32,493 nucleotides of DNA from Acidaminococcaceae bacterium (GTDB lineage: Bacteria; Bacillota; Negativicutes; Acidaminococcales; Acidaminococcaceae). This document shows, piece after piece, positions 7,749 to 15,321 of this stretch. Location of the stretch: the NCBI GenBank assembly GCA_944390935.1, contig CALXRU010000020.1, positions 1 to 32,493 on the forward strand. The letters run 5' to 3'. The notes beneath the pieces were generated by a model, which was not told the origin of the DNA, searched no databases, and saw only the letters and a list, made by a program, of their open reading frames with translations. Within the stretch, counting starts at the first letter, position 1. Each line of letters begins with the position of its first letter. A program made the translations under genes and the position numbers.

Positions 7749-7812
7749 GGTTATTTACTAATAACCCTTCAATTCTGAATGGTATTTTCGCAAAGTGAAA
7801 TAATCCGATTTC
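7749..7812 (+). repeat. Inter-transporter spacer element, copy A (hairpin plus 33-nt conserved block)
   Basis: A hairpin (GGTTATT 7749-7755 with AATAACC 7760-7766) is followed by a 33-base block at 7780-7812 that starts TGGTATTTT and ends TCCGATTTC. The same arrangement recurs at 9217-9282. The block contains a small TTTC/GAAA stem. TGGTATTTT also resembles an extended -10 box, so it could be a promoter, though no good -35 is seen. Confidence 0.6.
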
Positions 7813-7821
7813 AAGCCCCAG

Positions 7822-7845
7822 CTATTTTATCCTAAAATAGGAGGG
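7822..7845 (+). promoter_or_regulatory. Hairpin abutting the ribosome site of transporter copy 2
   Basis: CTATTTTA (7822-7829) pairs with TAAAATAG (7833-7840) across a 3-base loop. The last paired G is the first base of the ribosome site GGAGGG (7840-7845). Folding could dampen translation of the gene starting at 7854. The equivalent place before copy 3 has only a weaker version. Confidence 0.45.
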
Positions 7846-7853
7846 ACCAAACA

Positions 7854-9200
7854 ATGGATATTTCACTTCCTGCATTAGTGTCAATTCTCGCACTGGTTAT
7901 TCTGGTAGGTATCTCCTGCGTTAACGAAGATCTCAACGTAGGTTTCCTCGGTATTGCATTCGGTATCATCGTTGGCGGCGTTTTCGCCGGCACCCCTGCT
8001 ACCAAAGTTATGAATGCTTTCCCGCTTAGCTTGTTCATGATTCTGGTCGGCGTAACCTTCCTCTTTGGTATGGCGCAGACCAACGGCACCATGGAAAAAC
8101 TTACTGCTTATTCCATCCGTGCCTGCAAAGGCAACACTGCCCTTGTACCTATCATTATCTACATTCTTTCTACTTTTATCACCACTATCGGACCTGGCAA
8201 CATCGCAGGCTGCGCTCTGATGGCTCCTGTTGCTATGGCAATTGCTTCTAAAGTTAGAATGCCGGCATTCCTGATGACCCTGTTGGTTGTAGGTGCCTGC
8301 AACGGTGCAGCATTCTCTCCGTTTGCTCCTACCGGTATTATTTCTAACGGCATCATTGCTAAATGCGCTCCGGAACTCGGCATTCCTGCCGATTACCTCA
8401 ACACTCTGGCATGGAAAATTCACTTCAACTCCACCATTGCACAAGGCTTCGTTAACATCGGCGGTTTCTTTGTAATGGGCGGCCTGAAATGGATCCGTGA
8501 ACAGAAAGGCGCTGCTCTGGATATCGACGAACTGGCTCCGAAACCGGAACCGTTCAACGCTGCACAGAAAACCACTCTGTTGCTCGTATTCATCCTTATC
8601 CTCTTAGTAGTAGTTCCTGGCCTGCCTGGTATGAAAGGCATGTTCCCGAAAGCTATCACCAACATGCTTTCCAACGTAGGTTCTATCTCCTTCGTTCTTT
8701 CTATCATCCTGATGCTCACCGGTTATGGCGACTCCAAAGCAGCTGTTAAAGTAATGCCTTGGTCCGTAATCATGATGGTTTGCGGCGTATCCGTATTGAT
8801 CGACGTTATGGATAAAGCAGGCGGCCTGAACTTCCTCGTAGAAGTAATGGCATCCGTAGCTGGCCCGACCACCATCTGCTTCTGGACTGCATTTGTACCG
8901 GCTGTAATTTCCGCTTACTCCTCCAGCTCTGGTGTAGTAATGCCGATGTTCCTTCCGATGACTCCTGGTCTGGTAGAATTGACCGGCGGCGACCCGATTG
9001 GCATTATCTCTGCTATCGACGTTGGCTCCCACCTGGTAGATACTTCCCCGCTGTCCACTTTGGGCGCACTGTGCATTGCATCTGCCGGTGAAGAAGAAGA
9101 CAAAGGCGTTCTGTTCCGTAAACTTTTGATTTGGGGTCTTTCCATGTCCATCGTTTCCGGTATCGTTTGCTACGTATTCTTCGGCCTGCTTGGTTTCTAA
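7854..9200 (+). CDS. MatC-like dicarboxylate (probable succinate) carrier, copy 2
   Basis: This is a 448-residue membrane carrier closely similar to the copies on either side. All the motifs noted for copy 1 are kept, with small changes such as NYL-type segments around residues 178-190 and GEEEDKG near the end. ATG at 7854 follows GGAGGG. DNA from 8508 to 8978 is identical to 9976-10446 of copy 3, while the N-terminal halves differ at many silent sites. That pattern fits recent gene conversion more than simple recent duplication. It may be co-transcribed with copies 1 and 3, as no terminator with a T-run separates them. Confidence 0.82.
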   Translation: MDISLPALVSILALVILVGISCVNEDLNVGFLGIAFGIIVGGVFAGTPATKVMNAFPLSLFMILVGVTFLFGMAQTNGTMEKLTAYSIRACKGNTALVPIIIYILSTFITTIGPGNIAGCALMAPVAMAIASKVRMPAFLMTLLVVGACNGAAFSPFAPTGIISNGIIAKCAPELGIPADYLNTLAWKIHFNSTIAQGFVNIGGFFVMGGLKWIREQKGAALDIDELAPKPEPFNAAQKTTLLLVFILILLVVVPGLPGMKGMFPKAITNMLSNVGSISFVLSIILMLTGYGDSKAAVKVMPWSVIMMVCGVSVLIDVMDKAGGLNFLVEVMASVAGPTTICFWTAFVPAVISAYSSSSGVVMPMFLPMTPGLVELTGGDPIGIISAIDVGSHLVDTSPLSTLGALCIASAGEEEDKGVLFRKLLIWGLSMSIVSGIVCYVFFGLLGF

Positions 9201-9216
9201 GAATTAGATTAGAACG

Positions 9217-9282
9217 AGTTATCCCGAATAACTAAACAATTTAATAGAGTGGTATTTTGCATAAGTGCAAATGTCCGATTTC
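9217..9282 (+). repeat. Inter-transporter spacer element, copy B (hairpin plus 33-nt conserved block)
   Basis: The hairpin AGTTAT (9217-9222) with ATAACT (9228-9233) matches copy A, with a changed closing pair. The 33-base block at 9250-9282 again starts TGGTATTTT and ends TCCGATTTC. Its inner stem is stronger here: TTTGCA with TGCAAA, where copy A has TTTC with GAAA. Changes that keep pairing suggest selection on RNA structure. Confidence 0.6.
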
Positions 9283-9321
9283 TGAATTCCGTCTTATTCT
9301 ATCAATAGGAGGAAACAAATT

Positions 9322-10668
9322 ATGGATATTTCACTTCCTGCATTAGTGTCCATTCTCGCGCTGGTAATCCTCGTAGGTATTTCCTGCGTAAACGAAGATC
9401 TGAACGTAGGCTTCCTCGGTATCGCATTCGGTATTATCGTTGGCGGTATCTTCTCTGATATCACCGCAGCTAAAATTATGAACGCTTTCCCGCTGAGCCT
9501 GTTCATGATCCTGGTCGGCGTAACCTTCCTTTTTGGTATGGCGCAGACCAACGGCACCATGGAAAAGCTCACCGCTTATTCCGTACGTGCCTGCAAAGGT
9601 AACACCGCACTTGTTCCTTTGATTATTTATGTACTTTGCACTTTCGTTACCACCATCGGCCCTGGCAACATTGCAGGCTGCGCTCTGATGGCACCTGTTT
9701 CCATGGCTATCGCATCCAAAGTTAAAATGCCGGCATTCCTGATGACCCTGTTAGTTGTAGGTGCCTGCAACGGTGCTGCATTCTCTCCGTTTGCTCCTAC
9801 CGGCATCATCTCCAACGGCTTAATTGCTAAAATGGCAGGCGAACTCGGCCTTGCTCCGGATTATCTGAACACTTTGGCTTGGAAAATTCATTTCAACTCC
9901 GAACTTGCACAAGGCTTCGTTAACATCGGCGGCTTCTTTGTAATGGGCGGTTTGAAATGGTTGCGCGAACAGCGCGGCGCTGCTCTGGATATCGACGAAC
10001 TGGCTCCGAAACCGGAACCGTTCAACGCTGCACAGAAAACCACTCTGTTGCTCGTATTCATCCTTATCCTCTTAGTAGTAGTTCCTGGCCTGCCTGGTAT
10101 GAAAGGCATGTTCCCGAAAGCTATCACCAACATGCTTTCCAACGTAGGTTCTATCTCCTTCGTTCTTTCTATCATCCTGATGCTCACCGGTTATGGCGAC
10201 TCCAAAGCAGCTGTTAAAGTAATGCCTTGGTCCGTAATCATGATGGTTTGCGGCGTATCCGTATTGATCGACGTTATGGATAAAGCAGGCGGCCTGAACT
10301 TCCTCGTAGAAGTAATGGCATCCGTAGCTGGCCCGACCACCATCTGCTTCTGGACTGCATTTGTACCGGCTGTAATTTCCGCTTACTCCTCCAGCTCTGG
10401 TGTAGTAATGCCGATGTTCCTTCCGATGACTCCTGGTCTGGTAGAACTGACCGGCGGCGATCCTGTAGGTATTATTTCCGCAATCGACGTTGGCTCCCAC
10501 CTGGTAGATACTTCCCCGCTGTCCACTCTGGGCGCGCTGTGCATTGCATCTGCCGGTGAAGAAGAAGACAAAGGCGTTCTGTTCCGTAAACTTTTGATTT
10601 GGGGTCTCTCCATGTCCATCGTTTCCGGTGTCGTTTGCTACGTATTCTTCGGCATTCTTGGTTTCTAA
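9322..10668 (+). CDS. MatC-like dicarboxylate (probable succinate) carrier, copy 3
   Basis: This is the third 448-residue member of the tandem set, with ATG at 9322 after TAGGAGGA. Compared with copies 1 and 2 it differs mainly in the N-half: FSDITAAK replaces the GTPATK segment near residue 45, and MAGELGLAPDYL replaces the corresponding loop near residue 178. The C-half is nearly identical to copy 2. Differences in the N-half could tune affinity or substrate choice (succinate, fumarate, malate); this is inference. A strong terminator follows 29 bases after the stop. Confidence 0.82.
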   Translation: MDISLPALVSILALVILVGISCVNEDLNVGFLGIAFGIIVGGIFSDITAAKIMNAFPLSLFMILVGVTFLFGMAQTNGTMEKLTAYSVRACKGNTALVPLIIYVLCTFVTTIGPGNIAGCALMAPVSMAIASKVKMPAFLMTLLVVGACNGAAFSPFAPTGIISNGLIAKMAGELGLAPDYLNTLAWKIHFNSELAQGFVNIGGFFVMGGLKWLREQRGAALDIDELAPKPEPFNAAQKTTLLLVFILILLVVVPGLPGMKGMFPKAITNMLSNVGSISFVLSIILMLTGYGDSKAAVKVMPWSVIMMVCGVSVLIDVMDKAGGLNFLVEVMASVAGPTTICFWTAFVPAVISAYSSSSGVVMPMFLPMTPGLVELTGGDPVGIISAIDVGSHLVDTSPLSTLGALCIASAGEEEDKGVLFRKLLIWGLSMSIVSGVVCYVFFGILGF

Positions 10669-10696
10669 TTGATTTAGAACACAGATTTCGGTCTTT

Positions 10697-10730
10697 ATGC
10701 AGGTACGGTATATCCGTACCTGCATTTTAA
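10697..10730 (+). terminator. Rho-independent terminator after the transporter cluster
   Basis: A perfect 12-bp stem, ATGCAGGTACGG (10697-10708) with CCGTACCTGCAT (10714-10725), has a 5-base loop. It is followed by TTTAATTAATTTATT. It closes the transporter unit. Confidence 0.88.
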
Positions 10731-10765
10731 TTAATTTATTGTTAACAAAAATTTACCGTAACCGT

Positions 10766-10794
10766 TTGCATTTTTGCCGGTTATTTGCTAAAAT
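10766..10794 (+). promoter_or_regulatory. Sigma-A-type promoter for the CoA-transferase gene
   Basis: TTGCAT (10766-10771) and TAAAAT (10789-10794) are separated by exactly 17 bases, giving a start near 10801. The leader to the ATG at 10925 would be about 125 bases, with no clear terminator in it. Confidence 0.65.
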
Positions 10795-10924
10795 TAATTT
10801 TGTAATATTTGATCTGTGCGGCTCTCACAGAATAAATATTGTTTGGCTGATGGGCAACGACTAAGGAGAAATCTGGATTTGTTGCTTGAATCAGAGAGTT
10901 TTGACAAACAGGAGGAAAATGATA

Positions 10925-12106
10925 ATGAAACCGTTGGAAAATGTAGTTGTTCTGGACCTCACTCGTGTATTGTCCGGCCCTTATGCTGCTATGATGCTTG
11001 CTGACATGGGTGCAAATGTAATCCACATCGAGCAGCCGAACGTAGGCGACGACAGCCGCGCTTACGGACCTTTTATCGGGAAAGAAAGCGCGTATTTCAT
11101 GAGCTTGAACCGTAACAAACGTTCCATGACCATGAACTTTAAGTCTGATGAAGCTAAAGCCGTTTTTAAAGAAATGGTTAAAAAAGCTGACGTTGTTGTC
11201 GAAAACTTTAAACCCGGCACCATGAAAAAATTCGGCCTTGATTATTCCGTACTGAAAGAAATCAACCCGAAAATTATTTACGCATCCTGCTCCGGCTTCG
11301 GTCAGACCGGCCCTTACACCATGAAACCTGCTTATGACGTAGTTGTACAGGCTATGGGCGGCATTATGAGCATCACCGGCCCGGATAAAGATACCTTCTG
11401 CCGTGTAGGCGCTTCTGTAGGCGATATCATCGCAGGTATCTTCCTTGCAACCGGTATTACCACTGCTCTTTACAAACGCGAAGTAAGCGGCATTGGCCAG
11501 GAAATCGACGTATCCATGCTTGACTGCCAGGTAGCTATTCTTGAAAACGCAGTAAGCCGTTATTTCGTAAACGGTGTGAACCCGACTCCGCTCGGAAACC
11601 GTCATCCTTCCATCACTCCGTTCGAATCCTTCACTGCAAGCGATGGCCTTGTAATTGTTGGCGCAGGCAACGACAGACTTTGGAAGAAGCTCTGTGATTT
11701 GATTAACAAACCGGAACTCCTTGAAGATCCGCGCTTCCTTACCAATGCTGACAGAACCAACAACGAACCTGCCCTGAAAGAAATTCTGGACGCAGTATTC
11801 GTAACCGATACCATTGAACACTGGATTGAAAAACTGGAAGCAGCTGCAATTCCGTGCGCACCTATCAACACCATTGATAAGGTTGTAACCGACCCGCAGG
11901 TTAACTTCCGTGAAATGATTGTCGAAGTTGAACATCCGACTGCCGGCAAGATGAAAATCCCTGGTGTGCCCATTAAATTCTCCGAAACTCCGTGTGCCGT
12001 TGAAAAACCGGCTCCGATTCTCGGCCAGCACACTGATGAAGTGCTGAAAGAATTTGGCTTTGACGACGCTAAAATTGCTGAACTGCACGAACACGCAGCA
12101 ATTTAA
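10925..12106 (+). CDS. Class III (CaiB/BaiF family) CoA-transferase, possibly succinate-activating
   Basis: This is a 393-residue family III CoA-transferase, the group that includes formyl-CoA:oxalate and succinyl-CoA:malate transferases. The N-terminal LDLTRVLSGPYAAMMLADMGA and DVVVENFKPGTMKKFG motifs are typical. The catalytic aspartate is D167 in VGASVGDI, matching D169 of formyl-CoA transferase. The C-terminal LGQHTDEVLKEFGFDDAKI is also family-standard. ATG at 10925 is nine bases after GGAGG; an upstream TTG reading from 10886 would include the ribosome site. Sitting beside succinate carriers and the propionyl-CoA route, it may move CoA from propionyl-CoA to succinate. That substrate pair is inferred. 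Confidence 0.85.
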   Translation: MKPLENVVVLDLTRVLSGPYAAMMLADMGANVIHIEQPNVGDDSRAYGPFIGKESAYFMSLNRNKRSMTMNFKSDEAKAVFKEMVKKADVVVENFKPGTMKKFGLDYSVLKEINPKIIYASCSGFGQTGPYTMKPAYDVVVQAMGGIMSITGPDKDTFCRVGASVGDIIAGIFLATGITTALYKREVSGIGQEIDVSMLDCQVAILENAVSRYFVNGVNPTPLGNRHPSITPFESFTASDGLVIVGAGNDRLWKKLCDLINKPELLEDPRFLTNADRTNNEPALKEILDAVFVTDTIEHWIEKLEAAAIPCAPINTIDKVVTDPQVNFREMIVEVEHPTAGKMKIPGVPIKFSETPCAVEKPAPILGQHTDEVLKEFGFDDAKIAELHEHAAI

Positions 12107-12146
12107 TTTCTCTCAATCATCCAACTTAAAATTTTATTGATATACA

Positions 12147-12175
12147 GGATGGGAACTTGTTTCCCATCCTTTTTT
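12147..12175 (+). terminator. Rho-independent terminator after the CoA-transferase
   Basis: GGATGGGAA (12147-12155) pairs with TTCCCATCC (12161-12169) across CTTGT, followed by six Ts. It ends the catabolic block. Confidence 0.92.
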
Positions 12176-12185
12176 GCTGTATAAT
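12157..12185 (+). promoter_or_regulatory. Promoter overlapping the preceding terminator
   Basis: TATAAT (12180-12185) is a perfect -10. A TTGTTT 17 bases upstream (12157-12162) lies in the loop and arm of the terminator and could be the -35. It would drive the gene at 12224. Confidence 0.6.
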
Positions 12186-12223
12186 AGTAGCGTTGAGTAT
12201 ATTTAATTTTAGGAGGCTGTTTG

Positions 12224-12937
12224 ATGAGCTTAGCTGTTGATACAACCAAACGCAATAAAAAATATGTAATTACTTACACCGTTGTAGGTATTGCGTGCTT
12301 TGTTATGTTTATCGTTTCCATTTTACGTTATGTATATCTTAACGTGCTGGAACCCGTGCCTATTTTCTTTTACGCAATGCTGGTATGGATTTTGCTGCTG
12401 CGCTGCAAACCGACTTATGACGTCAGCGTAGAGCGCAAATATTTAAAAATTGTCAAGCACGATATCTGGGGCAAAACCAAGGTTTTTGAAATCCCTTACC
12501 GTGAAATTGCTGCTATTTTCAGCTATCAGCCCAAGCTGATGAGAACTGTTAAATTCCGCTATTCTTACAGGCTGAACAGTGCGCTTGACGCGCGTACTTT
12601 GTGGACGCTGGCATGGCGCAGAAGTTTTGATGACGGCAGCGAAGCCAATGTACGCATTTATTTTAAAGCTTCCAAAGAAGTTATGGACGCTTTGGCTGAA
12701 AAAATGCCGAACCGCGTTAATGTGCCTGAAGAACTGGCTGATTTTAACATGCTGGTTAAAGAGGGCGTAATTGTTAATAACGAAAGAAAATTGAAAGAAG
12801 CCGAAGCCGAAATTCTGGATAAAAGCGTAGAACAGATTGAAGCTGAAGCAAAAATTGCAGGGGAAATGGTTGCCGAGGCAGAGGCTAAAGAAGACGCAGC
12901 CGAAGCTAAAAAAGCCGAAAAGAAACAAGAGGTGTGA
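12224..12937 (+). CDS. Uncharacterised two-helix membrane protein with charged C-terminal tail
   Basis: I do not recognise a named family. The 237-residue product has a polar N-terminus with basic residues (KRNKK), two hydrophobic helices at about 14-34 and 43-60, then a soluble beta-rich region (about 65-170), possibly PH-like, with the topology DVSVERKYLKIVKHDIWG. The last 50 residues are Ala/Glu/Lys-rich and probably form a long helix or coiled coil. The ATG at 12224 is seven bases after AGGAGG. It has its own promoter and precedes the zinc-ribbon gene by three bases, so the two are probably co-expressed. A membrane-surface scaffold is possible but not shown. Confidence 0.7.
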   Translation: MSLAVDTTKRNKKYVITYTVVGIACFVMFIVSILRYVYLNVLEPVPIFFYAMLVWILLLRCKPTYDVSVERKYLKIVKHDIWGKTKVFEIPYREIAAIFSYQPKLMRTVKFRYSYRLNSALDARTLWTLAWRRSFDDGSEANVRIYFKASKEVMDALAEKMPNRVNVPEELADFNMLVKEGVIVNNERKLKEAEAEILDKSVEQIEAEAKIAGEMVAEAEAKEDAAEAKKAEKKQEV

Positions 12938-12940
12938 CGG

Positions 12941-13381
12941 ATGTATTGCAGATTTTGTGGACAAGAGCTGCCGGACGATTCCGCATTTTGCAGTAAGTGC
13001 GGCAAAGCTGTACAGCATGAAGGTGCGGAAGCTGCACCGGTAAAAACGGAACCCGTAAAACCGCCTGCGGCGCCGAAACCGGCCGTTGAACACTGCCGCA
13101 TGGAACTGGTGGAAATTGACAGCCCGTGGTCGCTGTTTGGCAATACCCGCAACAGATTTGAGGTTATAAATGATAAGGGCGAGGTAATTTACCAGTCCGA
13201 TAAATTTAAGGTAAGCGGTTTCAGCTATGACGGACCGGAGGAAGTAAGTAAAAAATACCGTGACCTGGTGGAAAAAGCGGTTTTGACTTTGGCCGTTGAC
13301 GGCTGGAAGAAGCTGCCCGGTTACCGCCGCCGCTGGTTTGAACTGGACTTTGAAAGAAAAATAAAAGACAAAGAAGATTGA
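12941..13381 (+). CDS. Zinc-ribbon protein of unknown function
   Basis: This is a 146-residue protein. The N-terminal zinc ribbon has two CxxC knuckles, CRFCG (residues 3-7) and CSKCG (17-21), as in the common zinc-ribbon domain found at the head of many Firmicute proteins. A Pro/Ala/Lys linker (about 30-48) leads to a C-terminal domain with a strand pattern (MELVEIDSPW, NRFEVINDKGEVIYQSD) and an Arg/Trp-rich end (RRRWFELDF). No membrane helix is seen. It starts three bases after the previous gene stops and is followed by a terminator, so it forms a two-gene unit with it. Confidence 0.75.
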   Translation: MYCRFCGQELPDDSAFCSKCGKAVQHEGAEAAPVKTEPVKPPAAPKPAVEHCRMELVEIDSPWSLFGNTRNRFEVINDKGEVIYQSDKFKVSGFSYDGPEEVSKKYRDLVEKAVLTLAVDGWKKLPGYRRRWFELDFERKIKDKED

Positions 13382-13389
13382 TTTTAACG

Positions 13390-13418
13390 CTGCCTGCGCA
13401 AAAACGCGGGCAGTTTTT
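13390..13418 (+). terminator. Rho-independent terminator after the zinc-ribbon gene
   Basis: CTGCCTGCG (13390-13398) pairs with CGCGGGCAG (13405-13413) with one G-T pair, followed by TTTTTATTATATT. Confidence 0.88.
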
Positions 13419-13466
13419 ATTATATTAAGTTTTTTGTGAAATTTTTTGCAGAATTTTACCAATATA

Positions 13467-13495
13467 TACACAGAAGCCGAAAAATTTGATATAAT
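13467..13495 (+). promoter_or_regulatory. Promoter of the radC-mre-rodA operon
   Basis: TATAAT (13490-13495) is preceded at 17 bases by TACACA (13467-13472), a partial -35. It leaves a leader of about 70 bases to the radC start. Confidence 0.6.
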
Positions 13496-13572
13496 AAATT
13501 GGAGTATCTGTAAACAGGCTGCAAAGTTTTGTTGATACTTGCGACGCTGATTTTTGAAAGGGTGATTATTTA

Positions 13573-14265
13573 TTGAGCCACAACAAGATGAAGCTTTTAC
13601 CGGCGGACGACAGGCCGCGCGAGAAGCTGATTGAACATGGCCCGGATATATTAAGCAATTCGGAATTATTGGCGATTTTAATCAGGACGGGTACGACGGA
13701 GCGTTCGGCGCTGGATATTGCACGCGAGCTGACGGATAACGGCGGTTTGTACAGCAATATCGCGCAGGCGCGCAGCGTGGCCGACCTATCTAAAATAAAA
13801 GGGCTTGGCCCGGCAAAAGCGGCGACTATTTTAGCGGCCGTGGAGCTGGGCAGGCGTGTTGCCGGTGCTGATCCGCAGAAGAAAGTGAAGCTGTCATCAC
13901 CGGAGGCTTGCGTAAGCTATTTAATGCCGCGTATGCGTTATGAGCAGCAGGAAAAGTTCTTGGTACTGCTGTTGGACAGCAAGAACCAGCTGCTTAAATG
14001 CCAGCAGGTTTCGGAAGGGACATTGAACGCATCGGTGGTGCATCCGCGCGAGGTGTTTGCTCCGGCGATGCTGCACCGTGCGGCGTGCGTGCTGGCGGCG
14101 CATAACCACCCCTCGGGTGACCCGGCGCCGAGTATTGAGGACCGCAAGCTGACGCAGGCCTTGAAAGCAACCGGCACGGTAATGGGGATTCCGCTACTGG
14201 ACCATATCATTATCGGTGACGGCAGGTATTTCAGCTTTAGAGAAAATGGTTATTTGGATGAATGA
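13573..14265 (+). CDS. radC: RadC-family JAMM protein (UPF0758)
   Basis: This is a 230-residue protein with an N-terminal helix-hairpin-helix-like region (KIKGLGPAKAATILAAVELGRR) and a C-terminal JAB1/MPN domain. The metal site HxH...SxxxD is complete: H177, H179 and D190 in AHNHPSGDPAPSIED. The old DNA-repair label rests on a reassigned E. coli allele, so the biological role is open. Start is TTG at 13573 after AAGGGTGA; the first ATG, at 13588, is too far from the ribosome site. RadC just before mreB is a widespread gene order. The mreB start is ten bases downstream. Confidence 0.92.
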   Translation: MSHNKMKLLPADDRPREKLIEHGPDILSNSELLAILIRTGTTERSALDIARELTDNGGLYSNIAQARSVADLSKIKGLGPAKAATILAAVELGRRVAGADPQKKVKLSSPEACVSYLMPRMRYEQQEKFLVLLLDSKNQLLKCQQVSEGTLNASVVHPREVFAPAMLHRAACVLAAHNHPSGDPAPSIEDRKLTQALKATGTVMGIPLLDHIIIGDGRYFSFRENGYLDE

Positions 14266-14275
14266 GGTGTAGTTA

Positions 14276-15310
14276 ATGATTAGTTTTTTCAATAAATTTT
14301 CGCATGACATGGGTATCGACCTTGGCACGGCCAACACGTTGGTGCATGTAAAGGGCAAGGGTATTATTATCCGCGAGCCTTCCGTTGTGGCGGTTGATAA
14401 GGCCAACAACGAGGTACTGGCAATCGGTGCGGAAGCCAAGCAGATGATTGGCAGGACGCCGGGGCATATTATTGCCATCCGCCCGATGAAGGACGGCGTT
14501 ATTGCCGATTTTGACATTACGCAGTCCATGCTGAAATTCTTTATCAAAAAAGCTATCGGCAGAAATTCGCTGGTGCGCCCGCGCATTGTTGTAGGCGTTC
14601 CTTCCGGCGTTACGGAAGTTGAAAAACGCGCGGTTATCGACGCTACTGTGCAGGCAGGCGCGCGTGAAGCATACCTGATTGAAGAACCGATGGCGGCCGC
14701 TATCGGTGCAGGCCTGCCGGTGCAGGAAGCAACTGGCAGCATGGTTGTCGATATTGGCGGCGGTACCTGCGAAGTTGCGGTAATTTCGCTGGGCGGCATT
14801 GTTGTAAGCAAATCCATCCGCACGGGCGGCGATGCTATGGACGACGCTATTGTGCGTTATATCCGCAAAACCTTTAACCTGTTGATTGGCGAGCGTACTG
14901 CCGAACAGGTTAAAATCAATATCGGCACGGCGATGCCTTTGGACGCCAAAGAAGAAATGGATATCCGCGGGCGCGATTTGTTAACCGGCCTGCCTAAAAA
15001 TGTTACGATTAACAGCAACCAGGTTTGCGAGGCTTTGGAAGAGCCTGTAACCAATATTATTGACGCTGTTAAAAATACTCTGGAACGTACCCCGCCTGAA
15101 CTGGCGGCCGATATTATGGACAGAGGCGTTGTTATGACGGGTGGCAGCTCGCTTTTGCGCAACCTTGACCGCATTCTGAGCAGGGAAACCGGTATGCCGG
15201 TATATGTATCGGACGACGCACTGAGCTGCGTTGCGCTGGGCACTGGCCTTGCCGTTGAAAATGTTGACGTTTACAAGAAAGGCTTTATGGCCTCCAATAC
15301 TACTGACTGA
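14276..15310 (+). CDS. mreB: Rod shape-determining protein MreB
   Basis: This is a 344-residue bacterial actin that guides the lateral-wall elongation machine under the inner membrane. The phosphate-1 motif [11 protein letters not shown] is near residue 14, the phosphate-2 motif [17 protein letters not shown] is mid-protein, and the adenosine motif [12 protein letters not shown] is near residue 286. The N-terminal MISFFNKF is an amphipathic stretch suitable for membrane contact. Length is standard. ATG at 14276 follows GAGGTG. It is the second gene of the radC-mreBCD-PBP2-rodA operon. Confidence 0.97.
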   Translation: MISFFNKFSHDMGIDLGTANTLVHVKGKGIIIREPSVVAVDKANNEVLAIGAEAKQMIGRTPGHIIAIRPMKDGVIADFDITQSMLKFFIKKAIGRNSLVRPRIVVGVPSGVTEVEKRAVIDATVQAGAREAYLIEEPMAAAIGAGLPVQEATGSMVVDIGGGTCEVAVISLGGIVVSKSIRTGGDAMDDAIVRYIRKTFNLLIGERTAEQVKINIGTAMPLDAKEEMDIRGRDLLTGLPKNVTINSNQVCEALEEPVTNIIDAVKNTLERTPPELAADIMDRGVVMTGGSSLLRNLDRILSRETGMPVYVSDDALSCVALGTGLAVENVDVYKKGFMASNTTD

Positions 15311-15321
15311 AGGAACAAAGT

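Noticed and set aside
7749..7766. Hairpin after transporter copy 1 as a terminator
   Set aside because: The stem is A/T-rich and no T-run follows, so termination is unlikely; it is listed as part of the repeated spacer element.
10886..10924. N-terminal extension of the CoA-transferase from a TTG
   Set aside because: The extension contains the GGAGG site, and family members begin near MKPLENV-type sequence.
10781..12094. 437-codon open frame on the minus strand opposite the CoA-transferase
   Set aside because: It is a shadow of a strongly codon-biased gene: no ribosome site, no recognisable domain, and it covers the terminus and the promoter of the real gene.
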